Source of the DNA: an uncultured Dorea sp.
Lineage (GTDB): Bacteria; Bacillota; Clostridia; Lachnospirales; Lachnospiraceae
Length of the DNA stretch: 64,000 nt
Assembly: GCA_910584615.1 (NCBI GenBank)
Contig: CAJUAM010000019.1
Location: forward strand, 1 to 64,000
Direction of reading: 5' to 3'
The notes under the pieces: model-generated
Told to the model about the DNA's origin: nothing
The model's database searches: none
Seen by the model: only the letters and a program-made list of their open reading frames with translations
Part shown: one piece after another, positions 1 through 7,703 of the stretch
How positions within the stretch are numbered: the stretch's first letter is position 1
Layout: each line of letters begins with the position of its first letter
Made by a program: the position numbers and the translations under genes

Positions 1-96
1 AGGTTTTATGCGACCTACAAGGTATTTATCTAGTATTCAACTGTCAAACTCCCGAGTATAACACTTCACTATAATTAAGGCAGGAGGTGTCAAGAG

Positions 97-576
97 ATGG
101 CAAATGAAGATAAAAAAGATTTCAATGCTATGCTGCACGATAGCAAGGATATGCCTAAATTTCAAACAATTACTGACCAAAAAAGCATTGACAAATATGG
201 CGGCAATAAAATGTATTTTTCCCCGCCTATCGACTATGACAAGGTAATGAAGCAAATTCCTCATGGTAAGGTTATTACTGTTGGAAAAATCCGTGAATAT
301 TTTGCTAAACTGAATGGGGCAGATTTTACAGAACCTATTACAGCCGGGATATATGTATCTATTGCGGCGTGGGCAAGCTACCAGCGTTCTGAAGATGAAA
401 CTCCATATTGGAGAACATTAAAAGCAAATGGAGAACTGAACACCAAATATCCCGGCGGTGTAGAAGCTCAGAAAGAAAAACTGGAAGCAGAAGGTCATAT
501 AATCATTCAGAAGGGACGCAAAAATATCAGATACTATGTGCAGGATTATGAGAACGCTTTATTTCATCTATCATAA
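97..576 (+). CDS. MGMT-family (alkyltransferase-like) DNA-binding protein
   Basis: The 159-residue protein carries a region like the DNA-binding half of O6-alkylguanine-DNA alkyltransferases. It contains PHGKVITVGKIREYF (about residues 52-66) and the C-terminal pieces TPYWRTLKANGEL and YPGGVEAQ. The canonical PCHR active-site motif is not visible, so a methyl-transfer reaction is unlikely; alkyltransferase-like proteins that only bind damaged DNA are the closest known analogue. The start is fixed by AGGAGGTGTC upstream. A TATAAT at 70-75 could be a -10 box, but I see no convincing -35. It is a single-gene unit followed by a hairpin. The family call is good; the role in repair is inferred. Confidence 0.75.
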   Translation: MANEDKKDFNAMLHDSKDMPKFQTITDQKSIDKYGGNKMYFSPPIDYDKVMKQIPHGKVITVGKIREYFAKLNGADFTEPITAGIYVSIAAWASYQRSEDETPYWRTLKANGELNTKYPGGVEAQKEKLEAEGHIIIQKGRKNIRYYVQDYENALFHLS

Positions 577-595
577 ATAAATACTCATATGTATG

Positions 596-625
596 ACACC
601 GCCAGCAGTCACACGCTGGCAGTGT
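596..625 (+). terminator. Hairpin downstream of the MGMT-like gene
   Basis: ACACCGCCAGC (596-606) pairs with GCTGGCAGTGT (615-625) around an 8-base loop with one G-T pair. The downstream T-run is short and interrupted, so this is a moderate intrinsic terminator at best. Confidence 0.55.
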
Positions 626-638
626 TTCCTTTCAGGGC

Positions 639-680
639 AAAAAAATAAGGCCGGGAACCTGTTTTTAAATTCCCGGCCTA
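639..680 (-). terminator. Rho-independent terminator of the minus-strand Rpn pseudogene
   Basis: AGGCCGGGAA (648-657) and TTCCCGGCCT (670-679) form a perfect 10-bp stem. On the minus strand the stem is followed by a T-rich tail, the complement of the A-run at 639-645. It therefore terminates leftward transcription of the gene that ends at 689. Confidence 0.85.
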
Positions 681-688
681 TGGTCTTA

Positions 689-1403
689 CTATGCTGTCCG
701 TTCTGCTTTCAGTTTTTTCACTTCGTCAAGTGGAAGTCCTGCGTATTCCGCAATTTTTTCAAGTGTCAAAATCCCATCTGCCAACATTCTCTTTGCGGAA
801 TTGATTGCTCCCTCTTTCAATGTCTGATTCCTCATATCTTCCATAGCACGGCACATAATCTCGATTCCCTCCTTGCTCTCTTTGAAAAATCTCACCCTGT
901 CCGCCAGTGTCCCATAGTACATATCCGCTGCGTCTGTGCAGGAGAAGTCATGCATTAACTTCCCGATTGGCGTATCTCCACGGTAAGCGCCATTTACATA
1001 CAGTATGTGCGAACCGTCCTCAAATCTTTCCCCGGTTCCTAAAAAGCACCGCTCAATCGGATAGAGCGGCAGCCCTTTTCCCATTACGTCATTTTCTGTG
1101 ATAAAGATTACCCACGTTTCCGGAAGCTTATCGAAGTCCTCACCTTTCTTCAAAAGGTTTGCGTCCATCATGCTTGAGTTGTACCTGGCTCTTTTTCTCC
1201 CTGCCCCTTTGTCGGAACGCTGTACTTCCACATTCAAAATTCTATGATTGCCGTATCTCCTTCAAAACACTTTGTGAGGAAATCATCATCAAGCAGGCGA
1301 AAACCTCTTAGCCTCTGTAAATCTTCCTGATGTTTCTGGTCTATCTGTTCCGGCACTGTCAATCTTCCTACCTGCTTTCCCTTCTGTTTTCGTATTTCCA
1401 CAC
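689..1403 (-). pseudogene. Rpn-family PD-(D/E)XK nuclease/transposase, internally deleted
   Basis: Reading leftward from a GTG at 1403 (GGGAGG upstream), the first part of the frame ends in CFEGDTAIIEF and then meets TGA at 1234-1236. In a neighbouring frame the protein resumes at once with NVEVQRSDKGAGRKRARYNS and continues to 689 (…GLPLDEVKKLKAERTA). In intact family members a catalytic stretch of several tens of residues lies between these two blocks. The arrangement therefore indicates an out-of-frame internal deletion at about 1234-1240. Family knowledge: Rpn/PD-(D/E)XK transposase-like proteins promote recombination and often occur as degenerate copies. An intact relative lies at 24501. 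The 182-residue downstream piece could still be translated, but without the nuclease core it is probably inactive. Confidence 0.75.
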
Positions 1404-1482
1404 TACCATAAACCTCCCGATTTTACAAGCACATGGCTATTTGTGTAGTGTATCCATTTCTTTCCGGTCAAGCAATTCACAT

Positions 1483-1668
1483 ATGATATATCGAAAATTT
1501 TTTGAAGATACTCCCTATTGTCCCATTTTTTTGTGTAAAACCAATGATCCTAAATCAAAATTTATTAGTCCAATGGTTTTGGATTGGCCAAGGTATTGGA
1601 GAATCTCACCTGATTTTAAAGATTTTTCATTTGTTGAGCACTCTACAGGTCATTGGAAAATCTTTTGA
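1483..1668 (+). other. Possible gene remnant, 61 codons, unrecognised
   Basis: This open stretch ends two bases before the maf stop codon and reads like protein: it is rich in W, P and F, with SPMVLDWPRYWRISPDFKDF near the end. No ribosome site precedes the ATG at 1483, the same frame runs on upstream without a good start, and the DNA is very AT-rich. It may be the tail of a decayed gene, or chance. No family was recognised. The rest of the 1404-1670 interval shows nothing further. Confidence 0.2.
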
Positions 1669-1670
1669 AA

Positions 1671-2249
1671 TCACGGTTGTTGGATAAGCTCTTGATAGAG
1701 CCTCCCGATGGGGAGTCCTACCACATTGTTGTAATCGCCTTTTAATTCTTTTACGTGGATTGCAAAATCGCCCTGTATGCCGTAAGCTCCGGCTTTATCA
1801 AGGGGATCGCCGGATTCTACATAAGAATGCAGATCGTTTTTGCGGACAGGATAAAAGGTCACATCCGTTTTTTCATAAAATGTGCAAACGGAAAGTTTTC
1901 CTTGTTTTCTTATCATGAGCGAGACTCCGGTATACACCTGATGGGTGCGGTCGGAAAGCATGGAGAGCATATCGAAGGCTTCGGATTTGTCTTTTGGTTT
2001 TCCTAAGATCTCGCCCTGGTAGACAACGATGGTATCAGCACCGATGACTGTAAGGTCTCCGGCCTCAGAAGGTGTTAAGGATGAGTAGACTGCATGTGCT
2101 TTCTGCTGGGCTAGTTCCATTACGATGTCTGACGGAATAGTTTTTGTGATTCTTTCTTCTACGGAAGACGGGATGACCTCAAAGGATATGCCCGTCTTTT
2201 TTAATAGTTCTTTTCTGCGGGGCGACGCAGAGGCTAAGATATATTTCAT
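1671..2249 (-). CDS. maf: Maf-like nucleoside triphosphate pyrophosphatase
   Basis: The 192-residue protein starts MKYILASASPRRKELL, the hallmark N-terminal motif of Maf/YhdE proteins. It also has the conserved GADTIVVYQGEILGKP block and the late AGAYGIQGDFAIHV block. Family members hydrolyse dTTP, UTP or modified nucleotides to the monophosphate and pyrophosphate, and are linked to cell-division arrest and nucleotide-pool cleaning. The start at 2249 is chosen over an upstream in-frame ATG because AAAGGAC lies at the right distance and the homology begins there. The gene is divergent from the YbaK-like gene across about 200 bp. Its normal length supports a functional enzyme. Confidence 0.92.
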   Translation of the reverse strand: MKYILASASPRRKELLKKTGISFEVIPSSVEERITKTIPSDIVMELAQQKAHAVYSSLTPSEAGDLTVIGADTIVVYQGEILGKPKDKSEAFDMLSMLSDRTHQVYTGVSLMIRKQGKLSVCTFYEKTDVTFYPVRKNDLHSYVESGDPLDKAGAYGIQGDFAIHVKELKGDYNNVVGLPIGRLYQELIQQP

Positions 2250-2303
2250 GTTGTTTGACAGTCCTTTCTTTGGAATCGCCTGACGGCCTGATGGCATCCT
2301 ACA

Positions 2304-2334
2304 CCTGAATCAATGATTTTGTCAATGATTCAGG
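2304..2334. repeat. 9-bp inverted repeat in the divergent maf/YbaK intergenic region
   Basis: CCTGAATCA (2304-2312) and TGATTCAGG (2326-2334) are perfect complements around a 13-base spacer. The repeat lies between two divergently transcribed genes, so it could be an operator or a 5' leader stem. No T-run follows on either strand, which argues against a terminator. Confidence 0.45.
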
Positions 2335-2453
2335 GAGATAACAGATGTAAACGTAAAATGAAATTTTAAAGAAATAGAATGGAAACCATATAACATCTGT
2401 GCTAAAATAGGAAAGAATATTACCGCTGTTTGCGGGCAGAGGAGGAATATGCA

Positions 2454-2996
2454 ATGTATATCAGTGAAATTGTAACGACACCGCCTGAGAATGTGAGCGA
2501 GAGAGTCCCTCTTGAGCAGGAGGTATATAAGGTGTTTCATAAGCTTGGGATTCCTTATGAGAGAGTGGACAATGATCCGGCTGCCTCAATGGAAGAGTGC
2601 GAGGATATCGGAAAAGCGATGGGGGCGCCGGTGCGCAAAGATGTATTTTTATGCAACCAGAAAAAAACTACTTTTTTCCTGCTTGTGATGCCGGCAGAGA
2701 AGGCATTTGACACATCATCCTTCAGCAAAAAATTAGGAGTGTCCCGTATGTCCTTTGCCACGCCGGAGCATATGTGGGAACATCTTGGGACAAAGCCGGG
2801 TTCTGCAAGTGTGGTAGGGCTTTTGAATGACGAGGATGATTATGTACAGCTGATCCTTGACAAGGAAGTGGCAGAGGCAGAGTATTTTGTATGCAATACA
2901 GGGATAAATACGACACACCTTAAATTTAAGACACAGGATCTGATAAAGAAATTTCTGCCTTATACACATCACCGCGCAAGGATCGTAGATCTATAA
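2454..2996 (+). CDS. YbaK/EbsC-type aminoacyl-tRNA deacylase, prolyl-tRNA editing-like
   Basis: The protein (180 residues) matches the YbaK/ProX fold of trans-acting tRNA-editing enzymes. The N-terminal part has YKVFHKLGIPYERVDNDP, followed by GAPVRKDVFLCNQKK and FLLVMPAEKAFDTSSFSKKL, which are typical of the ProX/PrdX branch that hydrolyses mischarged Ala-tRNA(Pro). The start at 2454 is set by GAGGAGG; an in-frame TTG at 2430 lies upstream of that site and is rejected. It is the first gene of a tightly spaced five-gene rightward run ending at 6738. The subfamily is likely; the exact tRNA substrate is inferred. Confidence 0.85.
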   Translation: MYISEIVTTPPENVSERVPLEQEVYKVFHKLGIPYERVDNDPAASMEECEDIGKAMGAPVRKDVFLCNQKKTTFFLLVMPAEKAFDTSSFSKKLGVSRMSFATPEHMWEHLGTKPGSASVVGLLNDEDDYVQLILDKEVAEAEYFVCNTGINTTHLKFKTQDLIKKFLPYTHHRARIVDL

Positions 2997-3021
2997 GGAA
3001 TCTATAAGGAGGAGGCCTTAA

Positions 3022-3723
3022 ATGGAGCGGATAACTGAAAAAGCTTTTAAAGCTGCCTTTAAAGACCGCAAAGCAGGAGAGCGGCTTTCATTTATAGAAA
3101 AAGAAATCTGGAATATGGATCTTAGCGGGGCTGACCTTAGTAATATGGATTTTACACTCAGCTCTTTTCAGAATACGGTATTAGATGGAGTGGACTTTGA
3201 GAACAGTTCAGTAGAAAATGCGCTGTTTGACGGCTGTTCTATGAAGGGGGCGGACTTTAAGAATGCAAGGATGGTAACTGCGTCTTTTCGCCGCTGTGAT
3301 ATGCGCGGGTGTAATATAGAAGATGCGAACCTTTTTGGGGCGGTGTTAGAACATGCTGATCTAGAAGGTATCATATCCAATGAAGGGACGAAATGGTTCC
3401 GCCTGCACTGTCCCGAAAAAGGAGCATTTTTAGGCTATAAAAAGTGTGTCAATGACCGGATGGTACAGCTTTTGATCCCAGCGGACGCAAAAAGAACTTC
3501 TGCGACGCTGCCATCCTGCCGTTGCAGCAAGGCGAAGGTGCTGACAATTAAAAGTTGTGACTTTACAAAGAACTTTGATGAGGCATGGTCTCTGGTGGAT
3601 GAGAACTTTGTCTATAAAAAGGGCGAGTGGGTGGAAGTGAAAGATTTTAACGAAGACCGCTGGCAGGATTCTACTACAGGAATCCATTTTTGGATGTCAC
3701 GGGCAGAGGCAGAAGCTTATTAA
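3022..3723 (+). CDS. Pentapeptide-repeat protein with C-terminal DUF5758-like domain
   Basis: Residues 33-115 of 233 form a pentapeptide-repeat helix with the A(D/N)LXX rhythm: LSGADLSNMDF, GADFKN, EDANLFGAVLEHADL. The C-terminal third is a separate domain with FLGYKKCVND, LLIPADAKRTSAT and CRCSKAKVLTIK, which I recognise as the DUF5758 type. Pentapeptide helices generally bind proteins and some mimic DNA; the role here is unknown. AAGGAGGAGGCC gives a strong start. The stop lies 26 bases before the ATG of the ABC-class ATPase, which suggests co-translation. Cys and Lys residues in the tail are conserved-looking, but no catalytic motif was identified. Confidence 0.85.
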   Translation: MERITEKAFKAAFKDRKAGERLSFIEKEIWNMDLSGADLSNMDFTLSSFQNTVLDGVDFENSSVENALFDGCSMKGADFKNARMVTASFRRCDMRGCNIEDANLFGAVLEHADLEGIISNEGTKWFRLHCPEKGAFLGYKKCVNDRMVQLLIPADAKRTSATLPSCRCSKAKVLTIKSCDFTKNFDEAWSLVDENFVYKKGEWVEVKDFNEDRWQDSTTGIHFWMSRAEAEAY

Positions 3724-3749
3724 CGACAAAAGGAAGGAATGTAATATCA

Positions 3750-5468
3750 ATGAATACAGCAAACGACTTAAAGCAGTTGTTATTTAACATTGACAGGAAA
3801 GGGTATCCGGCATATAAAGGAACCAAGGGAAGTTACCGCTTCGGGAAGTATATTCTGTGTATCGATCATGTGCAGGGAGACCCGTTCGCGGCACCGTCAA
3901 AGCTGCATGTCGAAGTTTCAGAAAAGATTGCCGGCTTCCCGGACAGGCTTTATGATAAAAGACATAAAAGGATCGCTCTTCAGGATCATCTGACGAGATT
4001 ATTCGAGGAGCAGACGAGGAAATATTCTTTTCAGGCGAAAGGATCCGGAAAGAGCGGGATCCTGTCTGTGACCAGATGCGGGCAGGAAGTCTTAGAAAGA
4101 AGCGCCTGTTCTGTAGATTCTGCGAACGGTAACATCATCGTGCGGTTTGAAGCGGGATTCCCTGCAAATGGGAGAACTATCAATGCAAGGGAACTGATAA
4201 AGATTTTATTTGATTTTCTGCCGGAATGTGTGGAAAAGTCTCTTTTATACCAGAATATCAATAAGCAGAAGGCAGAGAAGGTGATGGAACTTTCTGAGGA
4301 TCAGGAGTATATCAGGAAAGAACTTAAAAGCAGAGGTCTGGTAGCGTTTGTGGCGGATGGCTCCATATTGCCGAGAGAATCAGGGATCTCCCAGCGTCCT
4401 ATGAAGGAGGCGGTAGCATTCGTCTCTCCGGAGTCTATGCGGGTAGCGATGAAGCTCCCCTATAAGGGGGAAGTGTCCGGAATGGGAATAAAAAATGGGA
4501 TCACACTTATCGTCGGCGGCGGATACCATGGAAAATCTACGCTTTTAAAGGCGCTTGAGATGTGTGTTTATCCCCATATTGCCGGAGACGGGAGAGAGTA
4601 TATCGTAACGGATGGGTCGGCAGTAAAGATCCGCGCAGAAGACGGCAGGAGCATTAAGCATACAGATATCTCCATGTTTATAAACGATCTGCCTAATAAA
4701 AAGGATACAAAAGCATTTTACACAGAGGATGCCAGCGGGAGTACTTCACAGGCTGCCAATGTGATAGAGGCGATGGAGGCGGGTGCCAGCGCGTTTTTTA
4801 TTGATGAAGATACCAGTGCTACGAACTTTATGGTGCGGGATGAACTTATGCAGCGGGTCATCCATCGGGATATGGAGCCGATCACTCCATTTATCGAGCG
4901 GATGGGAGCTTTGTATGAGAGGTTCGGTATCTCTACAGTGCTTGTGGCAGGAAGTTCCGGCGCTTATTTCCAGGTGGCGGACAGGATCATCCAGATGGAC
5001 CGTTACGTGCCTAAAGATATTACGGAGGCAGCAAAAAAAGCAGCTTCAGAATATCCGGGACTTTCCTACCCTCAGGACGGTACGCCTATGCCGCAGTATA
5101 TAAGGAGGCCGAAAAAGAATCCGGGTGTGTTCCATAAGGGACGGATCAAGATTAAAACGATGGGAAGAGACGGTGTGCAGTTGAATCATGATACGGTGGA
5201 TCTGCGCTATGTGGAGCAGCTTGCGGACAGTGAGCAGCTTACCTGTCTTGGATATATTTTAAAACGGATGGAAGAGGAAGACTTTGACGGGAAGATGACG
5301 GTACAGGAGCAGATAGATATTTTACTCTCCCAGATTGAAAAGCATGGTTTTATAGCGGTGATGGGAAAAGATGTGAAGAATGCGAAAGATATTCCGGGCA
5401 ATCTTGCGATGCCCAGGAAGGAAGAGATCTTTGCGTGTATGAACCGGTATCGCGGATTGAAACTTTAA
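3750..5468 (+). CDS. Predicted ATPase of the ABC class (PF09818-type)
   Basis: The 572-residue protein begins MNTANDLKQLLFNIDRKGYP, typical of the ABC_ATPase family formerly described as predicted ATPases of the ABC class. The Walker A is IVGGGYHGKSTLLKALE (about residues 256-272), and FFIDEDTSATNFM is the Walker B region, with acidic residues following hydrophobic ones. The N-terminal half is a family-specific domain and no transmembrane segment is seen. The cellular role of this family is not established; RNA or tRNA metabolism has been suggested from context, which fits the tRNA genes around it. The start is chosen at AAGGAAGG; a longer in-frame extension upstream overlaps the previous gene and is rejected. 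Confidence 0.88.
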   Translation: MNTANDLKQLLFNIDRKGYPAYKGTKGSYRFGKYILCIDHVQGDPFAAPSKLHVEVSEKIAGFPDRLYDKRHKRIALQDHLTRLFEEQTRKYSFQAKGSGKSGILSVTRCGQEVLERSACSVDSANGNIIVRFEAGFPANGRTINARELIKILFDFLPECVEKSLLYQNINKQKAEKVMELSEDQEYIRKELKSRGLVAFVADGSILPRESGISQRPMKEAVAFVSPESMRVAMKLPYKGEVSGMGIKNGITLIVGGGYHGKSTLLKALEMCVYPHIAGDGREYIVTDGSAVKIRAEDGRSIKHTDISMFINDLPNKKDTKAFYTEDASGSTSQAANVIEAMEAGASAFFIDEDTSATNFMVRDELMQRVIHRDMEPITPFIERMGALYERFGISTVLVAGSSGAYFQVADRIIQMDRYVPKDITEAAKKAASEYPGLSYPQDGTPMPQYIRRPKKNPGVFHKGRIKIKTMGRDGVQLNHDTVDLRYVEQLADSEQLTCLGYILKRMEEEDFDGKMTVQEQIDILLSQIEKHGFIAVMGKDVKNAKDIPGNLAMPRKEEIFACMNRYRGLKL

Positions 5469-5478
5469 GGTGGAATAG

Positions 5479-6165
5479 ATGGAACAAGAGATTACGTTTC
5501 ACAGGATCGCGCATATCAGGACAGATTTTCCGGAAAAGTTCGGGATTCCCAGACAGAGTAACTTAGCGCCGGTGAAAGGGCAGATCATATTTGAAAAAGA
5601 GTATCAAAGCGCGCAGGCAGTGCGGGGAATTGAGCAGTACTCCCATCTCTGGCTTTTGTGGGAATTTTCTGAGTGTGTGAGGGATAAGTGGAGTCCGACA
5701 GTGCGTCCGCCGAGACTTGGCGGTAATGAGAGGGTGGGAGTGTTCGCTACACGTTCCCCTTTCCGTCCCAATCCTGTCGGACTGTCATGTGTACGGCTTG
5801 AAGGTGTGGAGATGAGCGTGGAATATGGGCCTGTACTTTACGTAACAGGAGCAGATCTGATGGACCAGACACCGATCTATGATATAAAGCCTTATCTTCC
5901 TTATGTCGATTGTTACCCTGAGGCGGCCGGAGGATTTGCAGAGGAGTGTAAAGGTCACCGTCTGAAGGTGGTAGTTTTGGAAAAGTGCAGAAAGTTGTTT
6001 GATCCGGAGCAGATAACAGTGTTGGAAGAAATTCTGTCGCAGGACCCAAGACCATCTTATCAGAATGACTCTGAGAGGATTTATGGAATGGCATATGCGG
6101 GAAAAGAAGTGAAGTTTAAGGTGAAGGATGGGACGGTGTTTGTTGTAGATTGCTATGGCGGGTGA
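5479..6165 (+). CDS. trmO: tRNA (N6-threonylcarbamoyl-A37) N6-methyltransferase TrmO
   Basis: The 228-residue protein has the TrmO/YaeB/TsaA signature: IAHIRTDFPEKFGIPRQS at the N-terminus, then YSHLWLLWEF, and the diagnostic FATRSPFRPNPVGLS. Family members use S-adenosylmethionine to methylate t6A at position 37 of tRNA(Thr). A C-terminal DPRPSYQ piece matches the conserved tail. It sits 10 bases after the ABC-class ATPase and is followed after 12 bases by the YdeI-like gene, so it is mid-operon. The family call is firm; activity is inferred from family membership. Confidence 0.92.
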   Translation: MEQEITFHRIAHIRTDFPEKFGIPRQSNLAPVKGQIIFEKEYQSAQAVRGIEQYSHLWLLWEFSECVRDKWSPTVRPPRLGGNERVGVFATRSPFRPNPVGLSCVRLEGVEMSVEYGPVLYVTGADLMDQTPIYDIKPYLPYVDCYPEAAGGFAEECKGHRLKVVVLEKCRKLFDPEQITVLEEILSQDPRPSYQNDSERIYGMAYAGKEVKFKVKDGTVFVVDCYGG

Positions 6166-6177
6166 AAGGAGTAGATG

Positions 6178-6738
6178 ATGGAAGATATACTGAAGTTTGC
6201 GGACAGAGAAGAATTCAGGGAATGGCTTTCTAAACACTGCCTGTCAGATACAGGCGTCTGGCTTTTGTTTGGAAAAGCCGGAGGGCCGAAAACAATAAAA
6301 GCGGGAGAGGCCCTTGAGGAAGCTCTCTGTTTTGGATGGATCGACGGACAGATGAAAAGTATTGATGATAAGACATATAAAAAATATTTTTCTATGCGCA
6401 GACACAAGAGCAAGTGGTCAGAGAAAAATAAGGCGCTGGTTAAAAGCCTTGAGGACCGGGGGCTTATGACTGATCCTGGGAGAAAGAAGATAGAGGAAGC
6501 TAAAGAAAACGGTCAGTGGGACGCGCCTGACCCTATGGCAGTTACAGAGGATCAGATCGTTTCAGTCTCGGAGCTTTTAAAAGAGTATGAACCGGCCTAT
6601 ACAAATTTTCAGGCTATGTCTTTATCAGTAAAGAAAACGTATACGCGGGCATATTTTGACGCGAAGACGGAAGCAGGAAGAGAAAAACGGATTGCATGGA
6701 TGGTGGACAGGCTCAATAAAAATCTAAAACCTATGTAA
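6178..6738 (+). CDS. YdeI/OmpD-associated family protein
   Basis: The 186-residue protein contains EFREWLSKHCLSDTGVWLLF, then EEALCFGWIDGQMKSID and KYFSMRRHKSKWSEKNK, the conserved blocks of the YdeI (bacteriocin-protection) family. No catalytic role is established for this family. Two adjacent ATG codons at 6175 and 6178 are possible; the second is better spaced from AAAGGAG. It is the last gene of the 2454-6738 run. No signal peptide or membrane segment was seen. Confidence 0.82.
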   Translation: MEDILKFADREEFREWLSKHCLSDTGVWLLFGKAGGPKTIKAGEALEEALCFGWIDGQMKSIDDKTYKKYFSMRRHKSKWSEKNKALVKSLEDRGLMTDPGRKKIEEAKENGQWDAPDPMAVTEDQIVSVSELLKEYEPAYTNFQAMSLSVKKTYTRAYFDAKTEAGREKRIAWMVDRLNKNLKPM

Positions 6739-6765
6739 TAAATACAGTTCGCGAAGGTATTAAAA

Positions 6766-6927
6766 ATGGCGGTTTCAAATATAAAAGCCCATATTCCCTG
6801 TGACATTCACAGAGTATGGGAAGTTGTTACAGCGGTTGAAAATTGTACATGGCGTAGTGATTTGAGCAAAACAGAAATCATAAGCAGTATTGAATTTAGC
6901 AGAGGAGTAAAATGGAATACAAAGTAA
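6766..6927 (+). pseudogene. Truncated SRPBCC/START-like domain protein (N-terminal 53 codons)
   Basis: The 53-residue reading frame MAVSNIKAHIPCDIHRVWEV… resembles the first part of SRPBCC-fold proteins (polyketide cyclase/START-like), including the CDIHRVWEVVTAVE helix and TWRSDLSKTEI strand. It stops after FSRGVKWNTK, far short of the usual 130-150 residues. There is only a poor ribosome site (GAAGG) and no continuation in another frame, so the rest appears deleted. A strong palindrome lies 46 bases downstream. Most likely a decayed gene. Confidence 0.55.
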
Positions 6928-6973
6928 ATGATACAGAACTTGCTGCTTCGATTTTTATCCCTTTTGTCAATCA

Positions 6974-7013
6974 ATAATACCCATGTCAAACTAACTGTTG
7001 GCATGGGTATTAT
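6974..7013. repeat. Perfect 12-bp palindrome with extended stem
   Basis: ATAATACCCATG (6974-6985) pairs with CATGGGTATTAT (7002-7013), and the stem extends inward by further pairs. The arms are not followed by clear T-runs. It lies between a truncated rightward gene and a leftward small frame, so it may be a bidirectional terminator or a scar of the event that truncated the SRPBCC gene. Confidence 0.55.
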
Positions 7014-7048
7014 CATCCGGATCAAGTTGTATTTCCAATCATATGCAC

Positions 7049-7222
7049 CTATGACTCAATTATCATATATTGATATTTACTCTTATCGGAGTAAATCTCC
7101 ATCAGTTCGTTAAGAGTCTCAGCGTTATTTCCGTATACCTCATCATGGATCTGAGCATACAGTCCGGATTTGTCAATGATTAAAAATCTCCACGTATTTT
7201 TATTAAATGTCATCTGTCTCAT
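7049..7222 (-). CDS. Small hypothetical protein, 57 residues
   Basis: A leftward frame starts MRQMTFNKNTWRFLIIDKSG, preceded by AGAGGG about nine bases before the ATG, and ends …SDKSKYQYMIIES. Composition and codon use look protein-like, with a LIIDKSGLYAQIHDEVYG block and an ETLNELMEIY helix. No family was recognised. No promoter is obvious upstream; the region 7223-7361 is AT-rich and otherwise empty. It could be a real small gene or the tail of a lost larger one. Confidence 0.4.
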   Translation of the reverse strand: MRQMTFNKNTWRFLIIDKSGLYAQIHDEVYGNNAETLNELMEIYSDKSKYQYMIIES

Positions 7223-7361
7223 ATCATGGCCCTCTTAGATATCTTTGTTATTTTTGATAAAATGATAATATCATATTAAGTGTGTAAAAGTTTGGACAGT
7301 CGGGGTGATATTGAAAAAGATTTTAAATGTGAATGAAACTCATAAAATTTCTTTTTTACTA

Positions 7362-7390
7362 TTTACAATTATGTTATACAGGATTATAAT
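7362..7390 (+). promoter_or_regulatory. Sigma-A-type promoter for the FMN riboswitch/ribU unit
   Basis: TTTACA (7362-7367), a 17-base spacer and TATAAT (7385-7390) form a near-consensus promoter. Transcription would begin about 50 bases ahead of the FMN aptamer. Confidence 0.7.
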
Positions 7391-7446
7391 GAACGAAGCA
7401 GATGATGTTACTGCAATCTCTATTCAATATTAGAACTGAATATGGA

Positions 7447-7577
7447 AGTCTTTGTGGCAGGGTGCGATTCCCTACCGATGGTATAGTCCATGACCCGCTT
7501 TGGCGGCTGATCCGGTGACATGTTTTTGACAACGTGAATTCCGGAACCGACGGTATAGTCCGGATGAGAAAAGACAT
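7447..7577 (+). ncRNA. FMN riboswitch (RFN element)
   Basis: The region shows the conserved RFN blocks in order: GGCAGGGTGCGATTCCCTAC, CGATGGTATAGTCCATGA, then a GATCCGGTGA arm, TTCCGGAACCGAC, and GGTATAGTCCGGATGAGA. The closing P1 helix pairs GTCTT (7448-7452) with AAGAC (7571-7575). It lies directly upstream of the riboflavin transporter ribU. FMN binding by this class represses downstream expression by termination or start-site sequestration; a terminator-like hairpin follows. Confidence 0.95.
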
Positions 7578-7593
7578 TTTCTGCATTTATGTG

Positions 7594-7630
7594 CCCGGGA
7601 CAATTTTTGTTGCGGGTTATTTTAATTTTT
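7594..7630 (+). terminator. Riboswitch expression-platform terminator
   Basis: CCCG (7594-7597) and CGGG (7613-7616), with a further CAA/TTG helix inside, form a hairpin followed by the T-rich stretch to 7630. It starts 16 bases after the FMN aptamer, as expected for ligand-induced termination. The stem has a three-base bulge, so strength is uncertain. Confidence 0.6.
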
Positions 7631-7703
7631 GTGTAAGGGGCTTATATTTCTTGGCGATCAGAGAAATGTACTGGTGGGCGCCCTTAAGAAAGGAGATTTC
7701 AGT

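Noticed and set aside
3690..3749. An in-frame upstream extension of the ABC-class ATPase
   Set aside because: It overlaps the previous gene and the strong AAGGAAGG lies after it.
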